A stretch of DNA of 64,000 nt from Vibrio gallaecicus (lineage in GTDB: Bacteria > Pseudomonadota > Gammaproteobacteria > Enterobacterales > Vibrionaceae): contig NZ_AP025490.1 in the NCBI RefSeq assembly GCF_024347495.1, positions 620,001 to 684,000 on the forward strand, written 5' to 3'. Positions 1-9,321 of the stretch are shown here, piece after piece. Each line of letters opens with the position of its first letter. The stretch's first letter is position 1. The translations under genes were made by a program, and so were the position numbers. The notes under the pieces are model-generated. The model saw only the letters and a list, made by a program, of their open reading frames with translations. It was not told where the DNA came from and did not search any database.

Positions 1-139
1 ATAACAAAGCATCATCGCACTGCAGTAATACACCATGTAGCGATAAATCTTGAACAAAACCATTGAGTTGTAATCGGTCTTGTGAAGCTTTAGCTGGAAC
101 CTGGTAAATGATTCGTGAAAATCGACGTCTTTCAACCAT
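1..139 (-). CDS. PilZ-domain protein, N-terminal part (runs off the window)
   Basis: Only the first 46 or so codons are present; the gene continues past base 1. The protein starts MVERRRFSRI and continues to a QDLSLHGVLL segment. These match the two hallmarks of PilZ c-di-GMP receptors, an Arg-rich RxxxR block and a D/NxSxxG motif about 20-25 residues later (known for the family). The start is the ATG at 139-137. The gene lies downstream of ettA on the same strand, separated by a hairpin. It is probably a small stand-alone PilZ effector, but anything C-terminal to the PilZ domain cannot be seen. Confidence 0.75.
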   Translation of the reverse strand, partial: MVERRRFSRIIYQVPAKASQDRLQLNGFVQDLSLHGVLLQCDDALL

Positions 140-187
140 AGTAGTTCTCTCTCATGATTTATTATAAGTACGATGACTTGTAAATAT

Positions 188-214
188 CTAAGGTCGCGAT
201 AATAGCGACCTTAG
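188..214 (-). terminator. Hairpin after ettA
   Basis: A perfect 10-base inverted repeat (CTAAGGTCGC at 188-197, GCGACCTTAG at 205-214) with a 7-base loop lies just past the ettA stop. On the minus strand it is followed only by ATATTT, so it is a weak intrinsic terminator or an RNA 3'-end stabiliser. Confidence 0.55.
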
Positions 215-232
215 ATTAAAATACAAGCAAAT

Positions 233-1900
233 TTACTTAGCGATACGCTTGTACTTAATACGGTGAGGCTCTGCAGCTTGTGCACCGATAGTCTGTTTTA
301 GCCATTCAGTATAGTCAGTATAGTTGCCTTCGTAGAAGTTAACCTGACCTTCATCACGGTAATCTAGAATATGAGTAGCAATACGGTCTAAGAACCAACG
401 GTCATGCGAGATAACCATTGCACAACCAGGGAACTCAAGAAGCGCTTCTTCAAGTGCTCGTAGTGTTTCAACATCTAGGTCATTGGTAGGCTCATCGAGT
501 AGTAATACGTTACCACCCGCTTTTAGCAGTTTCGCTAAGTGAACACGGTTACGCTCACCACCAGACAATTCACCGATAATCTTCTGCTGATCGATACCCT
601 TGAAGTTGAAGCGAGAGCAGTATGCACGTGCAGGGATTTCGAAGTTGTTGATCTTAATAATATCAGCGCCTTCAGAGATCTCTTGGAATACTGTTTTAGT
701 GTCGTCCATGCTGTCACGGAACTGATCAACAGAAGCAAGCTTAACGGTTTCGCCCAGTTCAACTGTGCCTGAATCTGGCTGTTCAGCACCACTTAGCATC
801 TTGAACAGAGTCGATTTACCTGCACCGTTAGCACCCACGATACCTACGATGGCACCCTTAGGCATGCTGAACGATAGGTCGTCGATAAGAACGCGATCAC
901 CAAATGATTTTGTTAGGTTCTTAACTTCAAGAACTTTGTCGCCTAGACGCTCACCTGGCGGGATGAACAGTTCGTTGGTTTCGTTACGTTTCTGATATTG
1001 ACCAGTTGTTAGTTCTTCAAAACGAGCCATACGAGCTTTAGATTTAGCTTGACGACCTTTAGGGTTTTGACGAACCCATTCCAGTTCTTTCTCGATCGTC
1101 TTTTGACGAGCGCTTTCACCAGCTTTCTCTTGCTTCAAACGCTCATCTTTTTGCTCTAACCAAGATGTGTAGTTACCTTCCCATGGAATACCTTCGCCAC
1201 GGTCAAGTTCTAGAATCCAGCCAGCAGCGTTGTCTAGGAAGTAACGGTCGTGGGTAATCGCCACAACAGTACCGCTGTAATCAACAAGGAAGTGCTCAAG
1301 CCATGCTACTGATTCTGCATCCAAGTGGTTGGTTGGTTCATCAAGAAGCAGCATGTCAGGTTTTTCAAGAAGCAGACGACAGATAGCAACACGACGACGC
1401 TCACCACCTGATAGGAATTCAATTTTCGCATCCCACTCTGGAAGACGAAGTGCGTCAGCTGCACGCTCTAGAGCAGTCTCTAGGTTGTGACCGTCTTTTG
1501 CTTGAATTAGAGCTTCTAGCTCACCTTGTTCTTTAGCAAGAGCGTCGAAATCTGCATCTGGTTCTGCATAAGCAGCGTAAACCGCATCAATACGCTTAAG
1601 TGCATCAGCAACGTCAGAAACGGCTTCTTCAACGATTTCACGAACTGTTTTTGATTCATCAAGTACAGGCTCTTGCGGTAGGTAACCGACGTTAAGACCT
1701 TGCTGTGCGCGTGCCTCACCATCGATATCAGTATCAATACCAGCCATGATACGTAGTAGGGTAGATTTACCTGAACCATTTAGACCCAAAACACCGATTT
1801 TAGCGCCAGGAAAAAAGCTAAGAGAAATGTCTTTAAGAATTTGACGCTTAGGTGGAACAGTTTTGCTCACCCGAGACATGGTATATACGTATTCAGCCAT
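233..1900 (-). CDS. ettA: Energy-dependent translational throttle protein EttA (ABC-F ATPase)
   Basis: This 555-residue protein has two ABC ATPase domains and no membrane segment, and its length equals that of E. coli EttA. The first Walker A is GLNGSGKST near residue 39 and the second GANGAGKST near residue 357. Each domain has its LSGGER signature and a LLLDEPTNHLD or LLLDEPTNDLD Walker B. The linker between the domains is rich in Lys, Arg and Glu, as in ABC-F proteins that contact the ribosome and tRNA. EttA binds the ribosomal E site and gates entry into elongation according to the ATP/ADP ratio (family knowledge). The gene is divergent from slt and ends at a hairpin. Confidence 0.95.
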   Translation of the reverse strand: MAEYVYTMSRVSKTVPPKRQILKDISLSFFPGAKIGVLGLNGSGKSTLLRIMAGIDTDIDGEARAQQGLNVGYLPQEPVLDESKTVREIVEEAVSDVADALKRIDAVYAAYAEPDADFDALAKEQGELEALIQAKDGHNLETALERAADALRLPEWDAKIEFLSGGERRRVAICRLLLEKPDMLLLDEPTNHLDAESVAWLEHFLVDYSGTVVAITHDRYFLDNAAGWILELDRGEGIPWEGNYTSWLEQKDERLKQEKAGESARQKTIEKELEWVRQNPKGRQAKSKARMARFEELTTGQYQKRNETNELFIPPGERLGDKVLEVKNLTKSFGDRVLIDDLSFSMPKGAIVGIVGANGAGKSTLFKMLSGAEQPDSGTVELGETVKLASVDQFRDSMDDTKTVFQEISEGADIIKINNFEIPARAYCSRFNFKGIDQQKIIGELSGGERNRVHLAKLLKAGGNVLLLDEPTNDLDVETLRALEEALLEFPGCAMVISHDRWFLDRIATHILDYRDEGQVNFYEGNYTDYTEWLKQTIGAQAAEPHRIKYKRIAK

Positions 1901-2200
1901 TGCCGATCGATCCTAATTATTGTTCAAAATTATTGGCTATTTTATACCAATATTGGGGAATATGTTACTCCCTGCCAATAAATCGTATTTTGATGCTTGT
2001 TCTATGGAGGCTTAGATAATTTTTATCTTTAAAAATCTCAATAAATACAGGGAACGGGCACTGTCAGTCTTCATACCGTAATAATTCAGATGAAGTATTG
2101 TTAATTTAATAATATTTACACTCAAAACCTTTACATTTACTGCGATGTTTGGCGTTAATAGAGGAATTGCATATCAAATACGCACTAAGGAATAGAGCGG
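1901..2200. promoter_or_regulatory. Divergent ettA/slt intergenic region
   Basis: About 300 AT-rich bases hold the divergent promoters of ettA and slt. A 10-base palindrome CCAATATTGG lies near 1947-1956, and a short GGGGAA...CTCCCTGCC inverted element follows it. No gene is seen, and no specific regulator can be assigned. Confidence 0.4.
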
Positions 2201-4150
2201 ATGTTTTCTCGAATTTTAAAATCTAAATTAACGGCGTTAACCGCGGCTATTGTGTCATCTATATCAATGGTTCCAGATGGGCTTGCCAGCGTTGTCTCTG
2301 AATTAGAAATGCAGCGAATCAATTACGAAAAAGCACAAGACATTCTTGATAAGAAAGATTTAAAAGCTTACCAAGCGATTCGCCCTAGTATTACCGCTTA
2401 TCCTTTAACGCCATATGTCGATTATCGAGCTTTTTTGGTTGGACTAGATAAAAAATCTCCAACTGAAGTCAGAGCCTTTATTGCTGAGAATAAAGCTTTT
2501 CCTTTCTCTAATCGTATCAGCGCTCCTTATCTGTCTGCTTTGTCTAAAAATAAAGATTGGGAAGGAGTACTTGAGTATCAAATACAAGAGCCTGTTGGAG
2601 AAAAATACCAATGTATTTATTACCGAGCTCATTATGAACGAGAGCAACATGAAATTGCTTTTAATGGTGCAAAGCAATTATGGCTAAGCGGCAATGGCGT
2701 CGATGATCAATGTGACCCACTTTTTAACTATTGGGATAAAGCTGGACTACGAACAGATGAACTAATCTTAGAGCGAATGTTGTTAGCTTTCGAAAATCGT
2801 AATGGCAAGCTGATGAGCTATCTAACAAAGCAATTAGACAGTGAAGAGTCAATTGCTCAAGCAAAAGCGATGAAGGCTATTTACCGTAAGCCGGAAGGCG
2901 TTTTGACTTTCGCGAAAAAATACCCAGCTAATGACTTTTATCGTTCTCAAACGGAGTTTGCATTTGAAAAGCTGGCAAGGAAGTCTTCTACAGAAGCGCA
3001 GTCAGTTTTCAATGATGTAATGAAAGCGCAAAAATTCCCTGAGAAAAAGCAACAAGAGCTGGCTGATTATGTTTCATTTCGCTTAATAAATACCGACTCA
3101 GATGCGCTTGCAGTATGGCGAGATGACGTTATCAGCACAACGTCAAGACAAACGTTATTAGAGCGAAGAGCACGTCTTGCAATTCAACATGCTGATTGGT
3201 CAGGTCTTGTGAAGTGGGTATCGAAATTGGATGAATCCCATCAAGCTTCTTTACGTTGGCAATATTGGTTAGGGCGTGCTGAAGTTGAAACTGGCAAGGT
3301 AACACAAGGCAAGCAGCGATTAATGGCAATCACGGGGCAGAGAAATTTTTATAGTGTAGCGGCAGCAAAAGAAATCAAGCAGTCAATTAATTATTCGACT
3401 TCAACATTAAAGTTAGAGCGTGAAAAAGTTGCGCCTTATAAAGAAACATTAGTGCGTATCTCTGAGTTAATTGATGTAGATAAAATTGCCGCAGCAAAAA
3501 GTGAATGGAGATGGTTACTTTCGAATGTAACCAAAGAAGAAAAGGCAATGCTTGCGGCTTATGCTGCACAAAAAGGGTGGAATCACTTATCTGTGACCGC
3601 TAGTATCTCAGCCAAAATATGGGATAACATTACCCTTAGGTTTCCTGTCGCTCATAAGTGGTGGTTTAACTTTTATGCAGAGAAAAACGATCTAGATCCT
3701 ATCACCTTGATGTCTCTAGCAAGGCAAGAAAGCGCACTCGATGCTGATGCTAATTCTCCGGTGGGTGCTCGTGGGATCATGCAGATTATGCCTGCTACCG
3801 CTAAATATACAGCGAAAAAATATAAGCTAGCGTATCAAGGTCGTGATGAGCTTTATGAGGTGGGTAAAAATATTGAGATTGGTAGCCACTACCTAGATGG
3901 GTTATTGAATCAATATGATAACAACCGAATCTTTGCTTTAGCAGCTTACAATGCAGGTCCAAACCGAGTGAAGCTATGGCGTAAAAGAACGGATGGTAAG
4001 CTTGATGCGTATGCCTTCATTGAAGCGATTCCATTTAAGGAAACTCGTGGTTATGTTCAAAATATCTTGATGTTTGAAACGTATTACAGAGATATCTTAG
4101 GTGTGGATGGTGCTTTTTTGAATGAGCATGAAGTTCACCAGAATTACTAA
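2201..4150 (+). CDS. slt: Soluble lytic murein transglycosylase
   Basis: The protein has 649 residues, close to the family length of about 645. An N-terminal signal peptide (roughly residues 1-29) directs it to the periplasm. A long alpha-helical superhelical domain follows, and a C-terminal SLT domain occupies about residues 480-640. The SLT domain shows the catalytic-Glu motif ARQESALDADA and then GARGIMQIMPATAK and LAAYNAGPNRV. The enzyme cleaves the MurNAc-GlcNAc bond of peptidoglycan to give 1,6-anhydro-muropeptides. It is divergent from ettA and precedes trpR on the same strand, as in other gamma-proteobacteria. Confidence 0.95.
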   Translation: MFSRILKSKLTALTAAIVSSISMVPDGLASVVSELEMQRINYEKAQDILDKKDLKAYQAIRPSITAYPLTPYVDYRAFLVGLDKKSPTEVRAFIAENKAFPFSNRISAPYLSALSKNKDWEGVLEYQIQEPVGEKYQCIYYRAHYEREQHEIAFNGAKQLWLSGNGVDDQCDPLFNYWDKAGLRTDELILERMLLAFENRNGKLMSYLTKQLDSEESIAQAKAMKAIYRKPEGVLTFAKKYPANDFYRSQTEFAFEKLARKSSTEAQSVFNDVMKAQKFPEKKQQELADYVSFRLINTDSDALAVWRDDVISTTSRQTLLERRARLAIQHADWSGLVKWVSKLDESHQASLRWQYWLGRAEVETGKVTQGKQRLMAITGQRNFYSVAAAKEIKQSINYSTSTLKLEREKVAPYKETLVRISELIDVDKIAAAKSEWRWLLSNVTKEEKAMLAAYAAQKGWNHLSVTASISAKIWDNITLRFPVAHKWWFNFYAEKNDLDPITLMSLARQESALDADANSPVGARGIMQIMPATAKYTAKKYKLAYQGRDELYEVGKNIEIGSHYLDGLLNQYDNNRIFALAAYNAGPNRVKLWRKRTDGKLDAYAFIEAIPFKETRGYVQNILMFETYYRDILGVDGAFLNEHEVHQNY

Positions 4151-4407
4151 TTCATGAGAACTACTAATTCACCAAAGCGGCTAGTTGAATTGTGAGTGTG
4201 AGTCAGCCTTATTGGTTACTTACGCTCTTTAATATTGAATAGTTTTGCGTGTTTCGGTATACCTAGTGACAAATCGTATGAATGGTATTAACAAAAAGTG
4301 CCGTTCATTAAGCAGTATGGATGAGAGCAAGCATTCGATTATTTTCTGATGCGTATCTGTCTCATTCATGGTTCTAGCATGAATAAATCAAGAAGTAAGT
4401 GTAGATC

Positions 4408-4701
4408 ATGGCATCACAACCAGAATATGAAAATTGGCAGCAGTTAATGGATTTAGTAAAAAGTGCCGCAGATAACGGGCAGCATGAACTACTACTGACA
4501 ATGATGATGACTTCTGATGAAAGAGATGCCTTAGTGGCAAGAGTGAATATCCTTTGTGAGTTGATAAAAGGTGATATATCACAAAGGCAGGTTAGCCAGA
4601 TGCTCGGGGTGGGTGTTGCAACTATTACTCGTGGTTCTAATGAGTTAAAAGCTAAATCTGACCAAGAAAAAGCAGAAATTGCTCAGTTACTTTTGAAGTG
4701 A
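4408..4701 (+). CDS. trpR: Trp operon repressor
   Basis: The 97-residue all-helical protein has the TrpR helix-turn-helix QRQVSQMLGVGVATITRGSN and the upstream LLLTMMMTSDERDAL stretch characteristic of the family. TrpR binds L-tryptophan and represses trp biosynthetic and transport operons. The gene is monocistronic: it lies 257 bases after slt and ends in a strong terminator. I did not find a clear trp operator in its own upstream region, so autoregulation is not shown here. Confidence 0.93.
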   Translation: MASQPEYENWQQLMDLVKSAADNGQHELLLTMMMTSDERDALVARVNILCELIKGDISQRQVSQMLGVGVATITRGSNELKAKSDQEKAEIAQLLLK

Positions 4702-4723
4702 TAATTTTTTACTCAACTCAGAT

Positions 4724-4753
4724 AAAAACGCTAGCCCAGTTGCTAGCGTTTTT
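4724..4753 (+). terminator. Bidirectional terminator of trpR (and yjjX)
   Basis: AAAAACGCTAGC (4724-4735) pairs perfectly with GCTAGCGTTTTT (4742-4753). Both strands carry a T tract. It lies between the convergent trpR and yjjX genes and can serve both. Confidence 0.9.
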
Positions 4754-4795
4754 ACGTTTTATCATTCGATAAATTTTCTGAAAACAGAGGATGAG

Positions 4796-5320
4796 TTACG
4801 ATACTGGAAAGTGCTCTGGGTTCATGAAAGGAATGAGAGCTAAAATCAGAGCTTGGTGATAAACAGAGCTTCGAGACAGTTGATTATGTGTCAAAAGCCC
4901 AATAGCTCCACCTTGCTGCTTAATATTGTTGGTACCAAAAACGTCATCCATCACGTCACCGAGCTCGTTAGCATGTTCTAATTTATTTAAAACGGCTGGT
5001 GGAAGCATAAGGCTTGCAGAACGAGACTCGCCTCTTTGCCCTTGAGATTCAATGATCATCCAGGCGAAAGTAATAGAACCTTCTATTCCGGCTTCCAGCC
5101 CTACATAAAAATGTGCATTAGGGTGAGCCAGAGCTGAGTTTCTTACTCGGTTCTCGGCGCCTAAATAAGTTTCATCGTTAGTCATGGGTTGATCTGCAAC
5201 ACCGCTGTCTACACTCACTCCAGTAAACGTGAAGTCTTCATTGGGTAAAGCCGATTGGAAAGCACTTTTAACAGCATTAATTTTTGCTGGGTTTAGCGAG
5301 GCAATGACAACAGATTTCAT
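4796..5320 (-). CDS. yjjX: Inosine/xanthosine triphosphatase (YjjX family)
   Basis: This 174-residue protein starts MKSVVIASLNPAKINAVK, the nucleotide-binding opening of the ITPase-like YjjX/DUF84 family. It keeps the FYVGLEAGIEG and WMIIES blocks. The family hydrolyses ITP and XTP and so keeps deaminated purines out of RNA and DNA. The gene is downstream of the mbaA-like gene on the same strand, with about 50 bases between them, and the two are probably co-transcribed. Confidence 0.88.
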   Translation of the reverse strand: MKSVVIASLNPAKINAVKSAFQSALPNEDFTFTGVSVDSGVADQPMTNDETYLGAENRVRNSALAHPNAHFYVGLEAGIEGSITFAWMIIESQGQRGESRSASLMLPPAVLNKLEHANELGDVMDDVFGTNNIKQQGGAIGLLTHNQLSRSSVYHQALILALIPFMNPEHFPVS

Positions 5321-5372
5321 GGTTTAACTCTTATTGGCAGATGGACGTTAGTGAGAGTAATACTACTTGATG

Positions 5373-7709
5373 CTAATTATATAGTGATTGAGTGTTAGTG
5401 CTCAAACGTGTTTGTGACCAATATTTTAGTTCTTCAATCGGCATAGGCTTTCCGAAATAGTAACCTTGCATAAAATCACATTGGTAGTTAGCAAGCCATT
5501 GGTACATATCTTCTGTTTCTATCCCTTCTGCTGTCACCATTTTATTTTGAGCATGGCACAGTTCGATGATTGGTTTAACAATATGCTGATTATTGGTTGC
5601 CATTAGCGTTTCTAAAAACACTTTATCTAATTTGATTTTTTGAACAGGGTACTGAACAAGTTGTGTGATAGAAGTGTACCCAGAACCGAAGTCATCAATC
5701 GCTAGCTTATAGCCAAGGCGAGCTAATTCATGAAGCAATGGAAAACCTTGAGATTCTGATTCAAATGTTTCAGTTATTTCAAAATCAATCAATTCGGGGG
5801 GAATACGATTAGCTTTAGCGTGTTGATGAATAAATTCGGATAATCTAATCGTTTCTAGCTCTGCAGAAGATAGGTTAATGGATAGCTGAATAGCGTGAGG
5901 AAATTGGTCTTGGACCTTGTGAAACGATGCAAATGCATTTTTTATTACCCATTTGTCGACCAGATCGAATAGCCCTGTTTGTTCTGCTATAGGGATAAAT
6001 TCATCAGGGGAGACAAAACCTAACTCTTTAGAAAACCAACGCAATAATACTTCGACACCAATAACTTTTTGTCCTGCGGTATCTAAATAGGGCATATACA
6101 TCAATTTAAATTCATCATCAAAATGATTTTCTCTTAATGCTCTTTCTATATCTGCGCGGCGCTGTACAACCTTATCGAGATCTAAAGAATAATATGCGTG
6201 TTGGTTTTTTCCTGCTCGCTTTGCTTGATACATAGCAGTATCTGCATTGGAGATAAGTTTTTCTATGTTGTCGCCATCAGAAGGGTAGGTTGCAATACCA
6301 ATACTGGCGGTAATAGGAAAGTTGCCAAGTTCAGTAATGAAACCGTGTTGCATTGGCGCGAGTAATTGATCAGAAAAATCTTTCGCAACATTACCTGAGT
6401 TAGCTGGAGCATTGATGAATACAGAGAATTCATCTCCCGATAATCGTGAAACCATGCAAGTGGCATAATGGTGGCTTTGGTAAGTATCGCAAATGTTCGA
6501 AATTCTCTGAGCAAATGCGACCAAAATAGAGTCACCAATTTGGTGTCCGTACTTATCATTTACGAATTTGAAATTATCTAAGTCAAGATAAAGAACCCAA
6601 ATAGAACGGTTTATATTAGGAACTGATAAGGATACTTCAGCATGGTTTTGAAACTGATGTCGATTCGCTATTTGAGTGAGTTGGTCCTTTTCAGCTAAGA
6701 TTTTGGTTTGCTGATAAGTGTTATCTAACTCTTGATACATAGTGTAAAAGCGATCTGATAGACGTCCAATTTCATCATTGCTGCCAAGGCGTTCGATGTT
6801 TTTCCGTTGTCGTCTTTCCACTTGTTTTAGTTGTGAATCTAAGCGTGTGATGGGGGTGATAATTGTGCGATATAGTAAGGTAAGCACCAGCCCCATGGTG
6901 ACAAAGGCAGACAGCACAAACGAAGCTGTAATTTCGTTCCAGATTGAATTGAGTTTATTTCTCATCAAAAATGGAGCGGGATCAACGGTTGCATATAGTG
7001 CGGGTGATAACAGTATGGATTGAGTTAACCCTGTTTTTGTTTGAATTCGTTCAGAAGAAAAGAACAAACTGGTTTGATAATCGTATTCGATTTGTTTACG
7101 TAACGTATTGAATTTATCCAATGAAACGGATACTACAACAAAGAAAACATCGTCGACTTGATAGCTCAGTGGTGTGGCAAGAGTACGTTGATCTAATACT
7201 TCATAGCGAACCAACATTCCCTCACCTTGAGAGTTACGAGTGTAACTTATATTCGAGGTTTCTAGGGTCGATTGGTAGCTGTAGTTAATGTGTTCAAGGA
7301 TTTTTGGGTCAATCTGAGCTAATTGCTCATGGCTGTTTTCGGCATAATATAAAACATCACGATTACCATCTAATAGAGCAAGACCTGTAAAACTGTTATT
7401 TCCATCTTGGAGTAAATTAATGGTCTCTTTCAGGTTTTCAACCAGCTCTAATTCTCTATATGGATTATCTTTGAGAAGAAAGTAACGTTTTATGATGTCA
7501 CTCTTAGTTAGCGTATATGAGTAACTATTCAGAAATGAACGAGCCTGGCGAAAATGTCCCGCTAATTTCTCCATATCAAGCTGTAAAGAATTCTCTTCCC
7601 GCTTAATAAAAGCATCTTTCTGGTTGGTATAAATGATGTAGCTAGACATCGCCGTACTGCAAAGTATGACAGGGGCAATGAGAAGTAAAATTTTAGTACT
7701 TAGCTTCAT
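5373..7709 (-). CDS. mbaA: MbaA-like membrane GGDEF/EAL c-di-GMP enzyme
   Basis: The protein has 778 residues. A membrane segment at about 7-26 is followed by a periplasmic sensor of some 230 residues, a second membrane segment near 265-287 and a HAMP region. A GGDEF domain then carries SGDEF at 424-428, and an EAL domain carries EVL at 553-555, followed by the family motifs DFEITE and IDDFGSGYTS. V. cholerae MbaA has the same SGDEF/EVL variants and the same position next to yjjX and pheA (from memory). MbaA both makes and breaks c-di-GMP, and its activity is switched by polyamine signals through the periplasmic binding protein NspS. Here no nspS gene lies between this gene and pheA, so the input is open. 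Orthology rests on architecture and context. Confidence 0.8.
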   Translation of the reverse strand: MKLSTKILLLIAPVILCSTAMSSYIIYTNQKDAFIKREENSLQLDMEKLAGHFRQARSFLNSYSYTLTKSDIIKRYFLLKDNPYRELELVENLKETINLLQDGNNSFTGLALLDGNRDVLYYAENSHEQLAQIDPKILEHINYSYQSTLETSNISYTRNSQGEGMLVRYEVLDQRTLATPLSYQVDDVFFVVVSVSLDKFNTLRKQIEYDYQTSLFFSSERIQTKTGLTQSILLSPALYATVDPAPFLMRNKLNSIWNEITASFVLSAFVTMGLVLTLLYRTIITPITRLDSQLKQVERRQRKNIERLGSNDEIGRLSDRFYTMYQELDNTYQQTKILAEKDQLTQIANRHQFQNHAEVSLSVPNINRSIWVLYLDLDNFKFVNDKYGHQIGDSILVAFAQRISNICDTYQSHHYATCMVSRLSGDEFSVFINAPANSGNVAKDFSDQLLAPMQHGFITELGNFPITASIGIATYPSDGDNIEKLISNADTAMYQAKRAGKNQHAYYSLDLDKVVQRRADIERALRENHFDDEFKLMYMPYLDTAGQKVIGVEVLLRWFSKELGFVSPDEFIPIAEQTGLFDLVDKWVIKNAFASFHKVQDQFPHAIQLSINLSSAELETIRLSEFIHQHAKANRIPPELIDFEITETFESESQGFPLLHELARLGYKLAIDDFGSGYTSITQLVQYPVQKIKLDKVFLETLMATNNQHIVKPIIELCHAQNKMVTAEGIETEDMYQWLANYQCDFMQGYYFGKPMPIEELKYWSQTRLSTNTQSLYN

Positions 7710-7890
7710 GACGGGCTACAACAGTATTTATAATTTTGGCGTATAAGCCTATATCAGTTATAGATTGGGTGCTATTTATTAGACCTTATTCCGTGATCTG
7801 TTGTTATGGGAATAGAGTTTTATATCAAAGTTAACTATTGTTCTCTGTTAAGACCGTTCAAAGTTCAGTTGATTCAGCACGGTTGTTCTT

Positions 7891-7920
7891 AAAAAGATAC
7901 GTGACATTATCAAAGTCACG
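7891..7920 (-). terminator. Probable terminator of pheA
   Basis: On the minus strand a CGTGAC/GTCACG hairpin (7915-7920 with 7900-7905) is followed by TATCTTTTT. It lies 60 bases past the pheA stop. A second hairpin sits closer to pheA and is listed separately. Confidence 0.6.
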
Positions 7921-7925
7921 GATGA

Positions 7926-7964
7926 CTGCCTCGAACGTTATGGGGTACACATTGTTCGAGACAG
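7926..7964 (-). other. Long hairpin just past pheA
   Basis: CTGCCTCGAAC (7926-7936) and GTTCGAGACAG (7954-7964) form an 11-base stem with one G-U pair and a 17-base loop. There is no T tract, so it may be a 3'-end stabiliser or an accessory part of the pheA terminator. Confidence 0.45.
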
Positions 7965-7979
7965 TGATCTACATATAAG

Positions 7980-9155
7980 CTACTGAAGTTTTACTTGCGT
8001 TGCTTTGATATTTTCACTTGGGTAACAGCCTAGTACTTTTAAGTGCGTAGTGAGCTTGGTGAGCTCCGCAATTGCATGCTGCATGTTTTCTGAATCTAGA
8101 TGAGCTTCTAAATCGACATAGAACATTTCTTCCCAAGGGTTCCCCATGATTGGACGAGATTCAAGTTTGGTCATATTGATGTGATGACGTTGCAGAACTA
8201 ACAAGCTTTCAACCAGAGACCCAGCCTCTTGTGACGTTGACATAATCAGAGTCGTCTTTGCTGGAATTTGTGTAGACACTTCAACAGGTTTACGCGCTAC
8301 GACAATGAAACGAGTATGGTTTTCTGTTTGGTTCGCAATATTTCCCTGTATAGATTGTAAGCCATACAATTTACCGCTTGAAGCGTTACCAATTGCGGCA
8401 ACATCATCACTACCTAATTCTTTCACTTTCATCATCGCATCCGCGGTACTTGCACATGATTCAAGTGTTACGCCATTTAGCTTGCTTAGAAACTCGCTGC
8501 ATTGCTGATGTGGCTGTGGATGTGAGTAAAGAGTCTTGATGTCTTCAATTCTGATATCGTTTTTAGCAACTAAGCAGTGCTCAATTGGCTGTGATAGTTC
8601 CCCTACGATGTAAAGAGTCGTGTGCTGAAGTAGGTCGTATACTTCATTGATAGAACCAGAGCTCGTGTTTTCAATAGGAAGCACACCGTAATCGGCATGA
8701 CCTGACTCAACTGTAGTGGTTACTTCTTTAAAATGACCGCAGTTAAGCTCAATCAGCTCCATATTTTTACGGCTGAAATATTCTCGGCTTGCTAAATGAG
8801 AGTATGAGCCTTTCGAACCTAGAAAAGCGACTCTTGCAAGTGGCTTACGGCTCTGCGGGTTCGCTAAGTTTTGTAAGTAAGATTGCTGCAGTAAAACAGA
8901 ATCTTCGATGATGGTATGGAAAAGCTTAGTTATATATTGAGCATCGAGTTGATATTTATCTTTGCCATTATTAATCAGTTTTACTAAAAGCTGTTGCTCA
9001 CGTTCAGCGTCACGAACAGGTTTAGAGGTTTCTACTTTACTTTTAGCAACTTCAATACTGAGTTGTCTGCGTTCTGATAGTAGAGATAGTAATTGGTCAT
9101 CCAGATCATTTAAGCGAAGGCGAATCTCATCTAGAGAAAGATGGCGGTCAGTCAT
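7980..9155 (-). CDS. pheA: Bifunctional chorismate mutase / prephenate dehydratase
   Basis: The 391-residue protein has three domains. Residues about 1-95 are an AroQ chorismate mutase (IRLRLNDLDDQLLSLLSERR). Residues about 105-285 are the prephenate dehydratase (FLGSKGSYSHLA, PIENTSSGSINEVYDLL). A C-terminal ACT domain carries the allosteric ESRP motif. The enzyme converts chorismate to prephenate and then to phenylpyruvate in phenylalanine synthesis and is inhibited by Phe. Upstream lie a promoter, a Phe-rich leader peptide gene and an intrinsic terminator ending just before the ribosome binding site. Expression is therefore controlled by attenuation. Confidence 0.96.
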   Translation of the reverse strand: MTDRHLSLDEIRLRLNDLDDQLLSLLSERRQLSIEVAKSKVETSKPVRDAEREQQLLVKLINNGKDKYQLDAQYITKLFHTIIEDSVLLQQSYLQNLANPQSRKPLARVAFLGSKGSYSHLASREYFSRKNMELIELNCGHFKEVTTTVESGHADYGVLPIENTSSGSINEVYDLLQHTTLYIVGELSQPIEHCLVAKNDIRIEDIKTLYSHPQPHQQCSEFLSKLNGVTLESCASTADAMMKVKELGSDDVAAIGNASSGKLYGLQSIQGNIANQTENHTRFIVVARKPVEVSTQIPAKTTLIMSTSQEAGSLVESLLVLQRHHINMTKLESRPIMGNPWEEMFYVDLEAHLDSENMQHAIAELTKLTTHLKVLGCYPSENIKATQVKLQ

Positions 9156-9170
9156 GAATTTTTCCTTATA

Positions 9171-9240
9171 AAAAAGCCTCCCTTATTTGGGAGGCTTTCT
9201 GTTCGTTTTTGACTTGTTTTTCTAAAACGACTTAGCCTCC
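9171..9240 (-). promoter_or_regulatory. pheA transcription attenuator (terminator and antiterminator)
   Basis: On the minus strand the leader RNA holds two competing structures. The terminator pairs GCCTCCC (9195-9189) with GGGAGGC (9182-9176), followed by TTTTTT. The antiterminator pairs GGAGGCT (9240-9234), which starts three bases after the leader stop codon, with AGCCTCC of the terminator's 5' arm. A third helix pairs TTTTTGACTT inside the leader codons (9269-9260) with AAGTCAAAAA (9215-9206), a perfect 10-base match. A ribosome reaching the leader stop would cover GGAGGCT and favour termination. A ribosome stalled at Phe codons would leave it free. Confidence 0.9.
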
Positions 9241-9243
9241 GAT

Positions 9244-9291
9244 TTACGGAAGAAAAAAGAAGTCAAAAATAAACAGGTGTTGGTTATGCAT
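9244..9291 (-). CDS. pheL: pheA operon leader peptide
   Basis: This 15-codon reading frame encodes MHNQHLFIFDFFFLP and then stops. Five of the 15 residues are Phe, three of them consecutive (positions 11-13), the classic signature of a phenylalanine attenuator leader. It lies between a good promoter and the pheA attenuator, and its stop is three bases before the antiterminator strand. The ribosome binding site is weak to the eye (only an A-rich stretch upstream). Codon choice, position and the RNA structures together make the call strong despite the small size. Confidence 0.92.
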   Translation of the reverse strand: MHNQHLFIFDFFFLP

Positions 9292-9321
9292 AAAATGTGA
9301 TTTTTTTATGAGTGTTTAACC

